Source of the DNA: Bordetella genomosp. 8
GTDB taxonomy: Bacteria > Pseudomonadota > Gammaproteobacteria > Burkholderiales > Burkholderiaceae_B
Length of the DNA stretch: 64,000 nt
Reading direction: 5' to 3'
Assembly (NCBI RefSeq): GCF_002119685.1
Contig: NZ_CP021108.1
Coordinates: 4,340,001-4,404,000 of the forward strand
Below are positions 16,802-26,054 of this stretch, piece by piece (positions within the stretch are counted from its first letter, which is position 1; each line of letters begins with the position of its first letter). The notes beneath the pieces are model-generated. The model was not told the DNA's origin. It ran no database searches and was given only the letters and a program-made list of their open reading frames with translations. Both the position numbers and the translations under genes were made by a program.

Positions 16802-19800
16802 ATGAAGCGTCATATCGTTTTTCGCCTGCTGGCGCGACTCAAGGTCGGCCGCAAGCTGTTGCTGATCTATCTGCTCGACCTGAGCGCCGTCGTTTTCATC
16901 AGCGGCATCCTGATACACGAGAAGTACCTGTCCATCGATTTCTCCAACAAGGAAATCCTGGGCAGCGCCTACGTGGCGATGGTGCGCGATGCATTGATCG
17001 ACGTGTCGCTGGCGAGCACGGGACACGGCGTCGCGCCGGAAAAGCTGGCGCGGACCGCCGACGCGCTGGCCGACGCGCAGGACCGCTACGGCGCCCGCAT
17101 GGAAAGCGCCCATCTGAACGAAAACCTGCGCCTGGCGCTGATCGGCCTGAACCCCGCTCCGCAGCCCGGCCAGCCGCCCATCGACCGCGCGGTGGACGCG
17201 AGCCGCGCCCTGATCACGCGAATCGGCAACCAGTCCAACCTGATCCTGGATCCGGACCTGGACAGCTACTACGCGATGTCGCTGTCCATCCTGCGCTATC
17301 CCGCGCTGCTGGATGCCCTGCATGGCATAGGCAAGCTGCTGGCCGGCGGCGACGCGACCATCCGCTCGCGCGACGACGCCCGCGCCCGCTACCTGCTGCT
17401 GGAAGGGCAATTGGACGCCGTGCTGCAAGGCCTGCGTTCCGACTTTTCCGAAGGCCGGGCCGCCAATCGCGATCTGGGACGCGCGATCGGCTCCGGCATG
17501 GATAGCCTGCTGGAGGCGATCGACGGCTACCGGCTGGCCGCGCGCGCCGCGCTGGATGGCGGCGACGTCGCCCTGGCCAGAAATGCGCAGCGCGACGTGG
17601 TGGCGTCCGTGCGCGATGTCTGGCTCACCACGGGCGACTATCTGGATACCCTGCTGCATTCCCGCGTGCGCGCCTTGTACTCGCGCATGTGGCTGCACCT
17701 GGGTACGGCGCTGTTCCTTTTGTTCTGCATCCTGGGCATGGTGTATTTCGTGGCCCAGCAGATCTCCCGCCCGCTCCGCCACCTGGCACGCGTGATGGAC
17801 CGCGTCAGGCGCACCGGCGACCACACACAACGCGCGTCGTGGGACAGCCAGGACGAGATCGGACAGCTGGTGCGTGGCTTCAACGAAATGCTGGGCCAGT
17901 TGGACCGCGAGCGCGACGTCCAGAAGGAGCTGGCCGCCACGGCCCGCGCCGCCGCCGCCCAGCAATCGCTGGTGGAAGCGACCCCGGTCCCGATGATGGT
18001 CACGGCGGTGCCGGGACACGAAGTGCTGCACGCCAATCAACCCGCGCTGGCCTGGCTGGGCGGACGCACGGTGGATCCCTGGATGCACGGCATGGAATCG
18101 GCCGTGCGCGCCCGCTTTTTCCAGCAATTGTCCGACCATGATGCCGTCGATGAATTCGAGGTCCTGTGGAAGGCCGGCGCCGAGCCCACCTGGGCCATGC
18201 TGTCGGCGCGGCGGCTGCAGTTCCAGGGCCGCGATGCCGTCCTGACGGCCTTCACGCCGATCAACCAGATCAAGCTGATGGAGCAACGCCTGGAACTCTG
18301 GGCCAAGGTCTTCGAGGCCTCCTCCGAAGCCATCCTTATCCTGGACGCCGACCGCACCCTGCTCAGCGCCAACGCCTCCTTCTACCGGTCGACCGGCTTT
18401 TCCACCGCCGACGTGGTCGGCAAGACGCCGGACTTCATCGTGGCCGACAATGCCAGCGAACCCCTGCTGAAAGACCTGACGGTCAATCTGGAGCGCGCCA
18501 GCACATGGAGCGGCGAAGCGCAGGTACGGCGCCGCCAGGGCGGCGACTTTCCCGCCTGGCTGATGGTGAACGCCGTGCGCGACAAGGGCGCCGTCGTGTC
18601 GCACTATATCTGCACCGTCATCGACATCACCGACCGCAAGAAGAGCGAAGCGCGCATCCGCTTCCTGGCCGAACATGACGTGCTGACCCAACTGCCCAAT
18701 CGCGCCCTCTTCACCAAGGAACTCGGGCGCGCGCTGGACGATGGCCCGCGCACCGAACGGCGTTGCGCGGTGCTGTTCATCGACCTGGACCGGTTCAAGG
18801 ACATCAACGATTCGCTCGGCCACCACATCGGCGACGGCCTGCTGAAATCCGTCTCGCGCCGCCTGCTGCAGGCGGTGCGCGGGCGCGATACCGTCAGCCG
18901 CCTGGGCGGCGACGAATTCACCGTCATCCTGGCCGACGTCGGCACGCGCGCCGACGTCGAGCAACTGATTTCCGATCGCCTGATCCCGCTGGTGCGCGAG
19001 CCGCACGAAATCGGCGGCGTGACCTTGCAGGTGTCCTGCAGCGTGGGCGTGGCGATGTATCCGGATGACGGCGTCGACATCGACACCCTGATGCAGAACG
19101 CCGACGCCGCCATGTACCAGGCCAAGGCCGGCGGGCGCAACCAGTTCAAGTTCTTCTCGCCAGACATGGCCGAACGCGCGCGGATGCGGCTGGCGATCGA
19201 GGCCGGCCTGCGCACCGCCGTCGAGCATCGCGAACTCTCGCTCGTGTTCCAGCCGTGCATCGACGCCACCACCGGCACCACCGTGGGCGCGGAAGCGCTG
19301 CTGCGCTGGACCAATCCGCAACTGGGCAGCGTGCCGCCCGCGCGCTTCATTCCCATCGCCGAGGAAACCCGCCTCATCATTCCCATCGGGACCTGGGTCA
19401 TCGAGGAAACCTGCCGCCATCTGGCGGCCTGGCGTGACCAGGGCATGGGCAACCTGCGCATCTCCATCAACCTGTCCGCAATCCAGTTGCGCGAACCGGA
19501 ACTGCTGGAAACCCTGCGCGCCAGCCTGGCCGAGCACGAGATCGCCGGTGAATGGCTGGAACTGGAAATCACCGAAACCGTGCTGATGGGCCAGGCCGAA
19601 AGCTACCTGGACGCCATCCACGCCCTGCGCTCGCTGGGCGTGCGGCTGTCGCTGGACGATTTCGGCACGGGCTATTCCAGCCTGAGCTATCTGAACCGCT
19701 TTCCGCTGGACCGCCTGAAGATCGACAAGACCTTCGTGCGCGACATGATCGACGCGCCGGCGGACATCGCCGTGGTCAAGGCCATCATCGAGCTGGGTCA

Positions 19801-19978
19801 CGAACTGGGGCTGCGCGTGGTGGCCGAAGGCGTGGAAAGCGAACAGGAAGCGACGACGCTACGCCGCATCGGCTGCGACCAGTTGCAAGGCTACCTGTAC
19901 GGACGGCCGATGCCCGGCTCGCAACTGCCCGCCTGGGTCGCGGCACGCGAGCGCGAGCCGGTGTGGGCAACGGCGTAG
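16802..19978 (+). CDS. Membrane GGDEF-EAL c-di-GMP enzyme with HAMP and PAS domains
   Basis: About 1058 residues. Order: membrane helix (about 17-38), periplasmic sensor with helical repeats (about 40-300), second helix (about 300-320), HAMP (to about 375), a degenerate PAS-like part, a PAS domain (about 499-615), GGDEF (motif GGDEF near 701, inhibitory-site RGRD five residues before it) and EAL (AEALLRW near 830). The EAL residues NLS, EITE, DDFGTG, LKID, EGVE and LQGYL are all kept, so both synthesis and breakdown of c-di-GMP are possible. The start at 16802 keeps a natural membrane anchor; ATGs at 16670 and 16766 also exist. No cognate target is adjacent. Confidence 0.9.
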   Translation: MKRHIVFRLLARLKVGRKLLLIYLLDLSAVVFISGILIHEKYLSIDFSNKEILGSAYVAMVRDALIDVSLASTGHGVAPEKLARTADALADAQDRYGARMESAHLNENLRLALIGLNPAPQPGQPPIDRAVDASRALITRIGNQSNLILDPDLDSYYAMSLSILRYPALLDALHGIGKLLAGGDATIRSRDDARARYLLLEGQLDAVLQGLRSDFSEGRAANRDLGRAIGSGMDSLLEAIDGYRLAARAALDGGDVALARNAQRDVVASVRDVWLTTGDYLDTLLHSRVRALYSRMWLHLGTALFLLFCILGMVYFVAQQISRPLRHLARVMDRVRRTGDHTQRASWDSQDEIGQLVRGFNEMLGQLDRERDVQKELAATARAAAAQQSLVEATPVPMMVTAVPGHEVLHANQPALAWLGGRTVDPWMHGMESAVRARFFQQLSDHDAVDEFEVLWKAGAEPTWAMLSARRLQFQGRDAVLTAFTPINQIKLMEQRLELWAKVFEASSEAILILDADRTLLSANASFYRSTGFSTADVVGKTPDFIVADNASEPLLKDLTVNLERASTWSGEAQVRRRQGGDFPAWLMVNAVRDKGAVVSHYICTVIDITDRKKSEARIRFLAEHDVLTQLPNRALFTKELGRALDDGPRTERRCAVLFIDLDRFKDINDSLGHHIGDGLLKSVSRRLLQAVRGRDTVSRLGGDEFTVILADVGTRADVEQLISDRLIPLVREPHEIGGVTLQVSCSVGVAMYPDDGVDIDTLMQNADAAMYQAKAGGRNQFKFFSPDMAERARMRLAIEAGLRTAVEHRELSLVFQPCIDATTGTTVGAEALLRWTNPQLGSVPPARFIPIAEETRLIIPIGTWVIEETCRHLAAWRDQGMGNLRISINLSAIQLREPELLETLRASLAEHEIAGEWLELEITETVLMGQAESYLDAIHALRSLGVRLSLDDFGTGYSSLSYLNRFPLDRLKIDKTFVRDMIDAPADIAVVKAIIELGHELGLRVVAEGVESEQEATTLRRIGCDQLQGYLYGRPMPGSQLPAWVAAREREPVWATA

Positions 19979-19981
19979 GGC

Positions 19982-20842
19982 TCAGACGCCGCGCACGAAG
20001 GCCGCCAACTCCTGGTTGAACCGGTCCGGGAATTCCTGGAACGGCGAATGCCCGCAGTCCTCGTACCAGGATATGCGCGCGTGCGGAATGGCCTCCGCGA
20101 TCATGCGGGCGGCCTCGGGGAGCACCACGGCATCCTGCGTTCCCTGCGTGACCAGGACGGGAACGCGCACCTGGCGCAGCGCCTGGATGGTCTCCACCGG
20201 ATCGGTGTGCCAGGCGGCCGCCGCGCGCCGCACCGGCACCGGCACGATGGCGTTGTAGCAGAGCGCCCGCTCGTACAGGCTACGGGCCGGCCGGCGGTGG
20301 TAGCACGCATCCAGGAAGGCGATCGTGTGCTCGACCTCCTGAGACACCGTCGACGCCGCCACGCGCTGCGCCGTGGGCGTGGCCGGACCGACGGCGCGTG
20401 CGTCTTCGATCACGCGCGAGCCGACGAAGTTGACGCCGCCCAGCGCGCGGTCGCCATGGCGCATCAGGTATTGCCGCAGCACGCGGCCGCCCATGGACCA
20501 GCCGACGGCCACGGGCCGCCGCAAGCGTTTGGCCTCCAGGACCGCCGCGATGTCGTCCGCCCAGTGGCTGTGATGCTGGTACGCCGCGGCATCCTGCGGC
20601 TTGTCGGCGGCGCCATGGCCGCGCAGATCAACGGCCACGATGCGGAACTCGCTGGCGAGTTCGCTGGCAATCTGCGGCGCGAAGCACAGGTGGCACTGGG
20701 CCACGCCATGTATCAGCAGCATCTCCTTGCCATCCGGATTGCCCCATTCGTAGGCCGCAAGCCGCACGCCGCCGGCGCCCGTCACCATCAGCGGCGCGAC
20801 GTCCGGCACCATCCAGCGTCGATCTTCGTCGTGCGTATCCAT
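19982..20842 (-). CDS. Alpha/beta-fold hydrolase
   Basis: A 286-residue hydrolase. The fold's marks are LLIHGVAQCH (oxyanion), VDLRGHGAADKP, the nucleophile elbow GWSMGG (Ser), the acid in VTQGTQDAVVLPE and the histidine in DCGHSPFQEFP. The long open frame upstream belongs to another frame of the transporter gene; MDTHDEDRRW is the real start. Its ATG shares one base with the transporter stop (TGATG), so translation is coupled. The pair suggests uptake and hydrolysis of an ester or ring-cleavage product, but no further pathway gene is present. Confidence 0.88.
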   Translation of the reverse strand: MDTHDEDRRWMVPDVAPLMVTGAGGVRLAAYEWGNPDGKEMLLIHGVAQCHLCFAPQIASELASEFRIVAVDLRGHGAADKPQDAAAYQHHSHWADDIAAVLEAKRLRRPVAVGWSMGGRVLRQYLMRHGDRALGGVNFVGSRVIEDARAVGPATPTAQRVAASTVSQEVEHTIAFLDACYHRRPARSLYERALCYNAIVPVPVRRAAAAWHTDPVETIQALRQVRVPVLVTQGTQDAVVLPEAARMIAEAIPHARISWYEDCGHSPFQEFPDRFNQELAAFVRGV

Positions 20843-22341
20843 CAGCTCGATATCTCCTCCAGCGGGCGGCGCAAGGTGCGCGGGCCGAATATGGCGATGA
20901 CCAGGATCATCAGCACCATGGCGACGCCCATGAAGGCCGCCACGCCGGGCGTACCGCCGACGCCCAGGAAAAAGCCGATCAACAGCCCCACGATGGCGGC
21001 GCTGGCGCGCCCCCAGCCATACACGAAACCCACCGCGCGGCCGCGAAGGCGCGTCGGAAACTGCTCCGCCTGGTAGCTGTGGAAGATAAACGAGAGCCAG
21101 TTGTTCGACAAGGTGACCAGCACGCCGAACACGATCACCGCCGCCGGACTGACCTGCATGGCGAACAGCACCATGAACGCGCCGATGCCCACGCCCGCGC
21201 AAACGATCTGCCACTTGGGCTCCATGCGGTCCGCGACGAGCAGGCCCAGCAGCGGGCCGAAAGGATTGGCGATGGCAATGATGAAGGCATACTGCAGGCT
21301 CTTGGTGATCTCCACGCCCTTGGCGATCAACAGCGTGGGCACCCAGGCGCTGAATCCGTAGAAGCCGATCACCGCCAGCAGGTTGAACACCGACATGACG
21401 ATCAGCCGCTTGCGATGCGGTGGCCGCAGCAATTCGGAAAAATGTCCCTTGGATTCGACGCGCGCCGAAGCCGGCACCTGAGCCGGCGGCAGCGGATGTC
21501 CCAGCTCGCGTTCGGCGCTGGCTTCGATCTGCCGCATGATGCGCTCGGCACGGTCCCGCTGGCCGTGCATCGCCAGCCAGCGTGGGCTTTCCGGCAGCGC
21601 GCGACGCAACCACCAGGCCGCCAAGGCGCCCACCGACGCGATGATGGCGACCCAGCGCCAGCCATCCAGGCCGAATATCTGCAGCGGCACCAGCAGCCAT
21701 CCCAGCAACGCGACCACCGGCACGATCAGGAACTCGATGAACTGGTACAGGGCGAAGGCCCGTCCACGCGCATTTGGCGGTACCAGCTCGGGGATGAAGG
21801 TGTCGATGGTCACCTGCTCCAGGCCCAGGCCGATGGACGCGATGAAGCGGAACAGGTCGACGCCGCCGGCCGTATGCTGGAAGGCCATCAGCAAGGTTGC
21901 CAGGGAATACCACACCAGCGATACGGTGAAGATCGCGCGGCGGCCCGCGCGGTCCGCGATGAAGCCGAAGAAGATGGTGCCGACGAACATCCCGGCGAAG
22001 GTGCAGAACACGAAAAAGCCGACGCCGCTCAGGCCGAAGAAGTGCAGCGAACTGGTGGCGAACAGCCCGCTCTTGACCAGTCCCGGCGCGATGTAGGCCG
22101 TCATGAACAGGTCGTACAGCTCGAATATCGCTCCGATCGAGATCAGGAAGACGAAGTGCTTGGCCGTCTTCGAATACGGCAGGCGATCCAGGCGCGCCGC
22201 GACCTGCAGCGCGTATTCATCGTTGGCGGGGTCGTGGGATGCGGCGGCCGGCATGGCGGCGGATGACGGGGGTGTCGCGGCTTCGGCGGTGGGCGGGCGC
22301 GCGGCAGCCCGCGCCGCGCCGTCGGGGGCGTGGGTGTCCAT
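20842..22341 (-). CDS. MFS transporter, metabolite:proton symporter type
   Basis: A 499-residue, 12-helix major facilitator. A 45-residue Ala/Pro-rich N-terminal tail precedes the first helix. Helix 2-3 has the MFS signature variant GFIADRAGRRAIF and helix 8-9 GLLVADRMEPK. The central loop (about 245-300) is charged. The layout resembles sugar-porter and aromatic-acid symporters. It shares one base with the hydrolase gene downstream and lies 104 bases after the LysR gene on the same strand, so LysR, transporter and hydrolase may form one unit. Substrate unknown. Confidence 0.88.
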   Translation of the reverse strand: MDTHAPDGAARAAARPPTAEAATPPSSAAMPAAASHDPANDEYALQVAARLDRLPYSKTAKHFVFLISIGAIFELYDLFMTAYIAPGLVKSGLFATSSLHFFGLSGVGFFVFCTFAGMFVGTIFFGFIADRAGRRAIFTVSLVWYSLATLLMAFQHTAGGVDLFRFIASIGLGLEQVTIDTFIPELVPPNARGRAFALYQFIEFLIVPVVALLGWLLVPLQIFGLDGWRWVAIIASVGALAAWWLRRALPESPRWLAMHGQRDRAERIMRQIEASAERELGHPLPPAQVPASARVESKGHFSELLRPPHRKRLIVMSVFNLLAVIGFYGFSAWVPTLLIAKGVEITKSLQYAFIIAIANPFGPLLGLLVADRMEPKWQIVCAGVGIGAFMVLFAMQVSPAAVIVFGVLVTLSNNWLSFIFHSYQAEQFPTRLRGRAVGFVYGWGRASAAIVGLLIGFFLGVGGTPGVAAFMGVAMVLMILVIAIFGPRTLRRPLEEISS

Positions 22342-22445
22342 ATGCTCTGTCTCCGGAATCGTTATTGTTGTGATGCGTGGCGAATATTCCGGCTACATCG
22401 CAGGGGACGCAAGCCAAATAAACGCAGGTGCCGCATGACAAAAAA

Positions 22446-23372
22446 TCATGTCTTGCCGGCGGAGCGCCTGCCGGGGCCGGCTTCCTCATAAGGCGTGGTC
22501 TGCACCATGGCCAGCAGATTGGCCACCGCGGGCGCGAGAGGGCCCGATCGATACGCGATGCCCAGCGTGGCCCGCAAGTCCGTTTCCTTGAGCGGTACGT
22601 AGCGGACGTCGTCGATGCGCGCGTGGCGCATGCATGCGGGCACCACCGTCACGCCCAGCGAGCTGGCCACCAGGTTGATGGTGGAAGAAATCTGCGGCGC
22701 ATGTTGCACGATCCTCGGACTGAAGCCGAGCGCTTCGCAGGCCGTGACGATCATGTCGGACAGGCCGAACCGCGTCGCCCGCGGATAGAGCAGAAACGGC
22801 TCGTCTTTCAGTTCTTCCAGGCCCAGGGCCTTGCGCCGCGCCAGGCGGTGCTTGCGCGGCAACGCCACCACCATGGGCTCCGTCGAGATCAACCGGAAGC
22901 GCACCGTATCGTCCATGCCTATCGGCAGGCGCACGAAAGCGATATCGATCCGGCCCTGCCGCAGCGACTGCACCAGTTGCACGGAACGATTTTCCTCCAG
23001 GGTCATCTCGACATTGGGATAGCGGTCCCGGTATCGATGCAGCGCGGTGGTGACTTCCGCGCAAAAGGAAGCCGATTCGGTAAAACCGACGCCTATGCGC
23101 CCCACCAGGCCCTGCGCGCTCTGCTTGCACCGCAGCGCGGCCTTGCCGACACGATCCAGGATTTCGCGCGCATCTTCGAGCAGCACGCTGCCGGCCTCGG
23201 TGAGGCGCACGTTGCCGGGCTGCCGATCGAACAGGCGCACGCCCAGTTCACGTTCCAGCATCTTGATCTGGTACGTCAGCGGCGGCTGGGCGATACCGAT
23301 GCGCTGCGCCGCGCGGGTGAAATGCAACTCCTCCGCCGTGACGACGAAATAACGAAGATGACGCAGGTCCAT
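22446..23372 (-). CDS. LysR-family transcriptional regulator
   Basis: A 308-residue regulator of the CatR/BenM-like branch: MDLRHLRYFVVTAEELHFTRAA, AQPPLTYQIKMLERELGVRLF, then effector-domain segments GRIGVGFTESASF and VALPRKHRLA. In this branch the ligands are often aromatic acids. The ATG at 23372 is preferred over the in-frame one at 23393. It stands divergent from the Bug receptor gene and next to the MFS transporter. A T-N11-A dyad lies in the gap. Confidence 0.92.
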   Translation of the reverse strand: MDLRHLRYFVVTAEELHFTRAAQRIGIAQPPLTYQIKMLERELGVRLFDRQPGNVRLTEAGSVLLEDAREILDRVGKAALRCKQSAQGLVGRIGVGFTESASFCAEVTTALHRYRDRYPNVEMTLEENRSVQLVQSLRQGRIDIAFVRLPIGMDDTVRFRLISTEPMVVALPRKHRLARRKALGLEELKDEPFLLYPRATRFGLSDMIVTACEALGFSPRIVQHAPQISSTINLVASSLGVTVVPACMRHARIDDVRYVPLKETDLRATLGIAYRSGPLAPAVANLLAMVQTTPYEEAGPGRRSAGKT

Positions 23373-23387
23373 GGCGGCGGCGGCTCC

Positions 23388-23402
23388 ATACAAAACATGT
23401 AT
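23388..23402. promoter_or_regulatory. LysR-type T-N11-A operator
   Basis: ATAC (23388-23391) and GTAT (23399-23402) form a dyad, with T23389 and A23401 exactly 11 bases apart as in the LysR consensus. It lies 16 bases upstream of the LysR start, where autorepression and activation of the divergent gene normally take place. Confidence 0.55.
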
Positions 23403-23424
23403 TGCGGAAGGGTGCTCAATATAT

Positions 23425-23449
23425 TAGACAGGCAGAAAGTGGGTGTCTA
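23425..23449. promoter_or_regulatory. Second dyad in the LysR-Bug intergenic region
   Basis: TAGACA (23425-23430) and TGTCTA (23444-23449) form a perfect 6-bp inverted repeat with 13 bases between, just before the Bug receptor ribosome site. TATATT at 23420-23425 could be a -10 element. It may be the activation half-site or a leader hairpin. Confidence 0.35.
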
Positions 23450-23481
23450 GACTGCATTCCGGTCCAGAGAGGAGACATCCC

Positions 23482-24525
23482 ATGAATAAAGAATCGACCG
23501 GCATCCCGGCATCGGCGGCCCACGAACAACCGGCGTCCACGCGGCGCGCTTTCCTGCAGGCGGCGGCTGCCGCACTGGCGCTCCCGGCCGCGCAGTTTCT
23601 TCCCGGCCTGGCTCGCGCCGCCGACAATTGGCCGGCCCGGCCCATCCGCTTCGTCGTGGGTTTTCCGCCCGGCCAGACCACCGACGTCATCGCGCGTGCC
23701 TACGCCGCGGCACTGCAGCAGAGCCTGGGCACACCCATCATCGTCGACAACAAGGCGGGCGCGAACGGCATCGTGGCGGCGCAGTTCGTCAAGGCGGCCG
23801 AGCCGGACGGCTACACGCTGCTGTTCGGCACGTCGGGGCAGATGGTCATCAATCCTTCGCTCTATGCGCATTTGAGCTATGACACCGCAAAGGACTTCGT
23901 GCCCGTCGCTCCGATCGCTCGCGGGCGGCTGTTCCTGGTCGTCAACAATGACCTGCCGGTGCGGACGCTGCCGGAACTGCTGGCATACGCCAAGGCGCAT
24001 CCCGGCCAATTGCGCTTCGGCTCCGGCGGGATAGGCATCACGTCCCATCTGGCCATGGAAATGCTGAAGTCGGCGACCGGCCTCGATGCCTTCCACGTGC
24101 CGTACAAGGGTTCCCCCGCCGCGCTGAATGGATTGATCGGCGGTGAAGTCCAGACCCTGTTCGATTCCGGCGGATCGCTGTTGCCGCTCGTCAAGGCGGG
24201 CAAGATGCGCGCCATAGCGGTGTCGACGCTGGATCGCGACCCGGGCTTGCCCAACGTCCCCACCGTGGCCGAACAGGGCGTGCCGGGCTTCCAGGTGTAT
24301 GCCTGGAACGCGGTCCTGGCGCCGCTCGGAACGCCGGCGGCGGTCGTGCAGAAGCTCACCGCCGCCTTCGGGCAGGCGGCCGGCACCAGGGTCGTCGAAT
24401 CGTCGCTCGCCGCGGCGGCGCACGACCCCTTGCCCGTCAAGCCGGCCGACCTGGGCCAGTTCATCAAGACGGAAACGGCTCGCTGGCACGAGGCAGTCGC
24501 CGCCGCCGGCATCAAGCCCGAATAA
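23482..24525 (+). CDS. Bug-family (TctC) tripartite tricarboxylate receptor, Tat-type signal
   Basis: A 347-residue periplasmic solute receptor. The signal peptide has a twin-arginine STRRAFLQAAAAALALPAA core, cut near GLARA-AD. The mature part has the Bug pattern: WPARPIRFVVGFPPGQTTDVIAR, VDNKAGANGIVAAQFV, EPDGYTLLFGTSG, HVPYKGSPAALNGLIGG, PTVAEQGVPGF. No TctA/TctB membrane genes are present, as is usual for orphan Bug proteins. GAGAGGAG precedes the ATG at 23482. It heads a likely operon with the PrpD-type protein and the quinone oxidoreductase, controlled by the divergent LysR gene. Confidence 0.93.
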   Translation: MNKESTGIPASAAHEQPASTRRAFLQAAAAALALPAAQFLPGLARAADNWPARPIRFVVGFPPGQTTDVIARAYAAALQQSLGTPIIVDNKAGANGIVAAQFVKAAEPDGYTLLFGTSGQMVINPSLYAHLSYDTAKDFVPVAPIARGRLFLVVNNDLPVRTLPELLAYAKAHPGQLRFGSGGIGITSHLAMEMLKSATGLDAFHVPYKGSPAALNGLIGGEVQTLFDSGGSLLPLVKAGKMRAIAVSTLDRDPGLPNVPTVAEQGVPGFQVYAWNAVLAPLGTPAAVVQKLTAAFGQAAGTRVVESSLAAAAHDPLPVKPADLGQFIKTETARWHEAVAAAGIKPE

Positions 24526-24561
24526 ACCCAGGCAGGCCGCGTTATCCCGCCACACCGGCCC

Positions 24562-26025
24562 ATGCTCAAACACCACGCGGACACACGGATTCCCATGCAC
24601 ATCACCCCGCCCGTTTCCACACGACCCGCCGCTGCCGCCAACCCGCAGGATGGCGCCTCGCCGACCCGGCGCCTGGCGGCGTTCGCCGCCAGCCTGCGGT
24701 TCGAAGACCTGCCGCGCGCGCTGGTCGAACAGATACGCCTGCACGTCCTGGACGGCATCGGCGTAAGCCTGCATGGCGCAACGCTGCCATGGACGCGCCA
24801 CGTCGCCGACATGGTGATGGCGGAAGGCGGCCATCCGGTCGCATCCTTGTGGGGCCACCAGGGCGCACCGGAAGCACGCACGTCGGTGTCGCAGGCTGTC
24901 CTCGTCAACGCCACCGCGGGCCATGCCTTCGAGATGGACGACATCCACAAGGAGTCGATCCTGCATCCCAACTCGCTGGCCGTACCCGTCGCGCTGGCCT
25001 TGGCCCAGGCCCTGCCGGGCGTGAGCGGCCGGGAAGTGCTGGCGGCCATCGTCGCCGGCTATGAAGTCGGCACCCGCGTCGGCAATGCCGCCACCACACG
25101 GCTGTTCCTGAACGGATTCCACCCGCAGGGCGTCACCGGCACTTTCGTGGCCGCCGCGACGGCGGGCCGGATGCTCGGCCTGGGCGCGGACGCTATGACG
25201 CACGCCCTCGGCGTCGCGGGCTCCATGGGGGCGGGCCTGATGGCGGCGCAGGAAGGCGCCATGGTCAAGCGCCTGCATGCCGGACGCGCGGCGCAAGGCG
25301 GCGTCCATGCCGCCTATCTGGCGCAGCGCGGGTTCACGGGTATCGAGAACATCCTGGAAGCGGACTACGGCGGCTTCCTCAGCAGCTTTTCGACGGCCCC
25401 CCGCAACGAGCGGCTGACGGAAGGCCTGGGCACGCAATGGGAAGCCGGCGAGGTCGGCTTCAAGATGTACCCCAACGTCACCAGCATGCATGCCGCGCTG
25501 GATGCCTACAAGGATCTGCAGGCCGCGCACGGACTGCGTCCGGACGATGTCGAGCGCATCGAGGTCGGCTGCGGCCATATGACCTACGTCCATGTCGCCT
25601 GGCCCTACCGCCCCGTCAGCGTCACGGCGGCGCAGATGAACCTGTTCTACGGCCTGTCCGTGCTGGCCATGCGCGGCAGCCTGACGGTCGCCGACTACGA
25701 CGACGCGCGCATCGGCGACCCGGCGGTGATTGCGTTCATGCAGCGCATCCATCCTTTCGAGGACGAGCGGATCGAAAGCAAGGGACCGGCCTTCCGCCAC
25801 GCGGCCACGGTCCGGGTGCTGACCCGTGCCGGTGCCGTGCTGTCGCGCGAGGTATGGAATCGCCGCGGCAGCCCGGAGAATGCGGTTTCGCGCGAGGAAG
25901 TCGAAGAAAAATTTTTCGCCAACGTGGCCGGCCGCCTGCCGGCGCAATCCGCGCAACGCATCGCCGGCCTGGTCAACGCGCTTGACACGCTTCCCGCCAT
26001 CGACGAACTTACCGCGCTGCTGTAG
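24562..26025 (+). CDS. MmgE/PrpD family protein
   Basis: A 487-residue cytosolic protein of the MmgE/PrpD fold, which includes 2-methylcitrate dehydratase and cis-aconitate decarboxylase. Recognisable parts are ALVEQIRLHVLDGIGVSLHG, VNATAGHAFEMDDIHKESILHP, AIVAGYEVGTRVG, HPQGVTGTFVAAATAGRMLGL, AAQEGAMVKRLHAGRAAQGGV and GFKMYPNVTSMHAALDA. The family normally dehydrates or decarboxylates a carboxylic acid. The ATG at 24595 (476 residues) is an alternative start; neither has a strong ribosome site. It lies 36 bases after the Bug receptor and 29 before the oxidoreductase, which fits an acid-degradation operon with no methylcitrate cycle genes. Confidence 0.9.
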   Translation: MLKHHADTRIPMHITPPVSTRPAAAANPQDGASPTRRLAAFAASLRFEDLPRALVEQIRLHVLDGIGVSLHGATLPWTRHVADMVMAEGGHPVASLWGHQGAPEARTSVSQAVLVNATAGHAFEMDDIHKESILHPNSLAVPVALALAQALPGVSGREVLAAIVAGYEVGTRVGNAATTRLFLNGFHPQGVTGTFVAAATAGRMLGLGADAMTHALGVAGSMGAGLMAAQEGAMVKRLHAGRAAQGGVHAAYLAQRGFTGIENILEADYGGFLSSFSTAPRNERLTEGLGTQWEAGEVGFKMYPNVTSMHAALDAYKDLQAAHGLRPDDVERIEVGCGHMTYVHVAWPYRPVSVTAAQMNLFYGLSVLAMRGSLTVADYDDARIGDPAVIAFMQRIHPFEDERIESKGPAFRHAATVRVLTRAGAVLSREVWNRRGSPENAVSREEVEEKFFANVAGRLPAQSAQRIAGLVNALDTLPAIDELTALL

Positions 26026-26054
26026 ACCAACGCCAACGACGGAGCCCCCACACC

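Noticed and set aside
16532..19801. A 1089-codon open frame on the minus strand opposite the membrane GGDEF-EAL gene
   Set aside because: It is an antisense shadow of GC-rich coding DNA: His/Gln/Gly/Arg-rich, no family resemblance, and the plus strand encodes intact catalytic domains.
22434..22450. CATGA ... TCATG inverted repeat with A-run at the end of the LysR gene as a terminator
   Set aside because: The stem is only five weak pairs and the A/T-run lies in the loop, not after the stem.
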